Positions 4,960 to 5,156 of a DNA stretch of 5,156 bases are shown piece after piece (position 1 is the stretch's first letter; each line of letters starts with the position of its first letter). Under the pieces are notes generated by a model that had not been told where the DNA came from, searched no databases, and saw only the letters and a program-made list of their open reading frames with translations. A program made the position numbers and the translations under genes. Source of the DNA: an uncultured Burkholderiales bacterium (GTDB taxonomy: Bacteria > Pseudomonadota > Gammaproteobacteria > Burkholderiales > Burkholderiaceae_C); assembly GCA_903871865.1 (NCBI GenBank), contig CAIQIL010000052.1, positions 1 through 5,156 on the forward strand, in the 5' to 3' direction.

Positions 4960-5156
4960 TCAACCCAGCGTCTTCTGCCAGTAACCAATGTCCACCCAGC
5001 GCCCGAACTTGTGGCCGACCTCGCGCAAATGCCCCGCCTGCGTGAAGCCCAGCGACTCGTGCAAACCGACGCTGCCAGCGTTGGGCAGGGCGATGGCGGC
5101 GATCAGGGCGTGGCAGCCCTGCGCCTGCAGTTGCGCCAGCAGCGGCTCGTAGAGGG
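4960..5156 (-). CDS. GNAT family N-acetyltransferase, C-terminal part (5' end outside window)
   Basis: Reading in from the right edge, the frame starting at 5154 encodes 64 residues to the TGA at 4962-4960; the N-terminal half is outside the window. The fragment begins LYEPLLAQLQAQGCHALIA and continues IALPNAGSVGLHESLGF (21-37), the GNAT motif B region with the typical N-x-x-S-x-x-L-H-E-x-L-G-F pattern. It ends with GHLREVGHKFGRWVDIGYWQK (41-61), the C-terminal signature of the phosphinothricin acetyltransferase-like (Pat/Bar, YncA-type) subgroup. These enzymes transfer acetyl from acetyl-CoA to small amino compounds such as phosphinothricin or methionine derivatives; the substrate here is unknown. 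It is on the same strand as the T6SS cassette, 118 bases upstream of the PAAR start, and looks like ordinary flanking chromosome. Confidence 0.9.
   Translation of the reverse strand, partial: LYEPLLAQLQAQGCHALIAAIALPNAGSVGLHESLGFTQAGHLREVGHKFGRWVDIGYWQKTLG

Noticed and set aside
4440..5045. 201-codon plus-strand open frame
   Set aside because: It is antisense to the PAAR gene and runs into the antisense of the GNAT gene, whose products are clearly recognised on the minus strand.

Overview
The window looks like chromosome from a GC-rich betaproteobacterium, probably Burkholderiales (Comamonadaceae, Sphaerotilus/Ideonella or a similar group). This rests on the high G+C of most genes, the codon choice, and the mix of a DUF4331 protein, TauE/SafE, LysR, DUF1304 and a GNAT acetyltransferase. 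No taxonomic search could be run. No stretch longer than about 120 bases lacks a gene, and no tRNA, rRNA, CRISPR or insertion sequence was seen.

Left part (1-1151, + strand): the 3' end of a DUF4331 gene, then after 10 bases a short lipoprotein gene. The two probably share a transcript and act in the cell envelope. A TauE/SafE anion exporter gene (1158-1925, - strand) converges on the lipoprotein gene. It is divergent from a LysR-type regulator (2002-2922, +) across a 76-base gap holding candidate promoter and dyad sequences. The regulator may control the exporter. The LysR gene converges, with 3 bases between stop codons, on a DUF1304 membrane protein (2926-3291, -).

Right part (3328-4841, - strand) is the most notable region. 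Three genes with overlapping start and stop codons form what looks like a type VI secretion (T6SS) effector-immunity cassette. Transcription order is a PAAR spike-tip protein with a small beta-domain extension, a phage-lambda-R-like peptidoglycan lytic transglycosylase without a signal peptide, and a small exported four-cysteine protein that is the natural candidate for the periplasmic immunity protein. A PAAR protein would carry the enzyme on the spike into a rival's periplasm, while the exported partner would protect the producer. The G+C content is visibly lower here (33/60 at 3721-3780 against 44/60 at 2401-2460), which suggests lateral acquisition. As given, the PAAR reading frame is broken by one extra base in a C4-A6 run; removing one base restores a complete 177-residue protein.

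The right edge (4960-5156, - strand) holds the C-terminal 64 residues of a GNAT N-acetyltransferase. A candidate promoter overlapped by a 7-bp inverted repeat lies between it and the PAAR gene.
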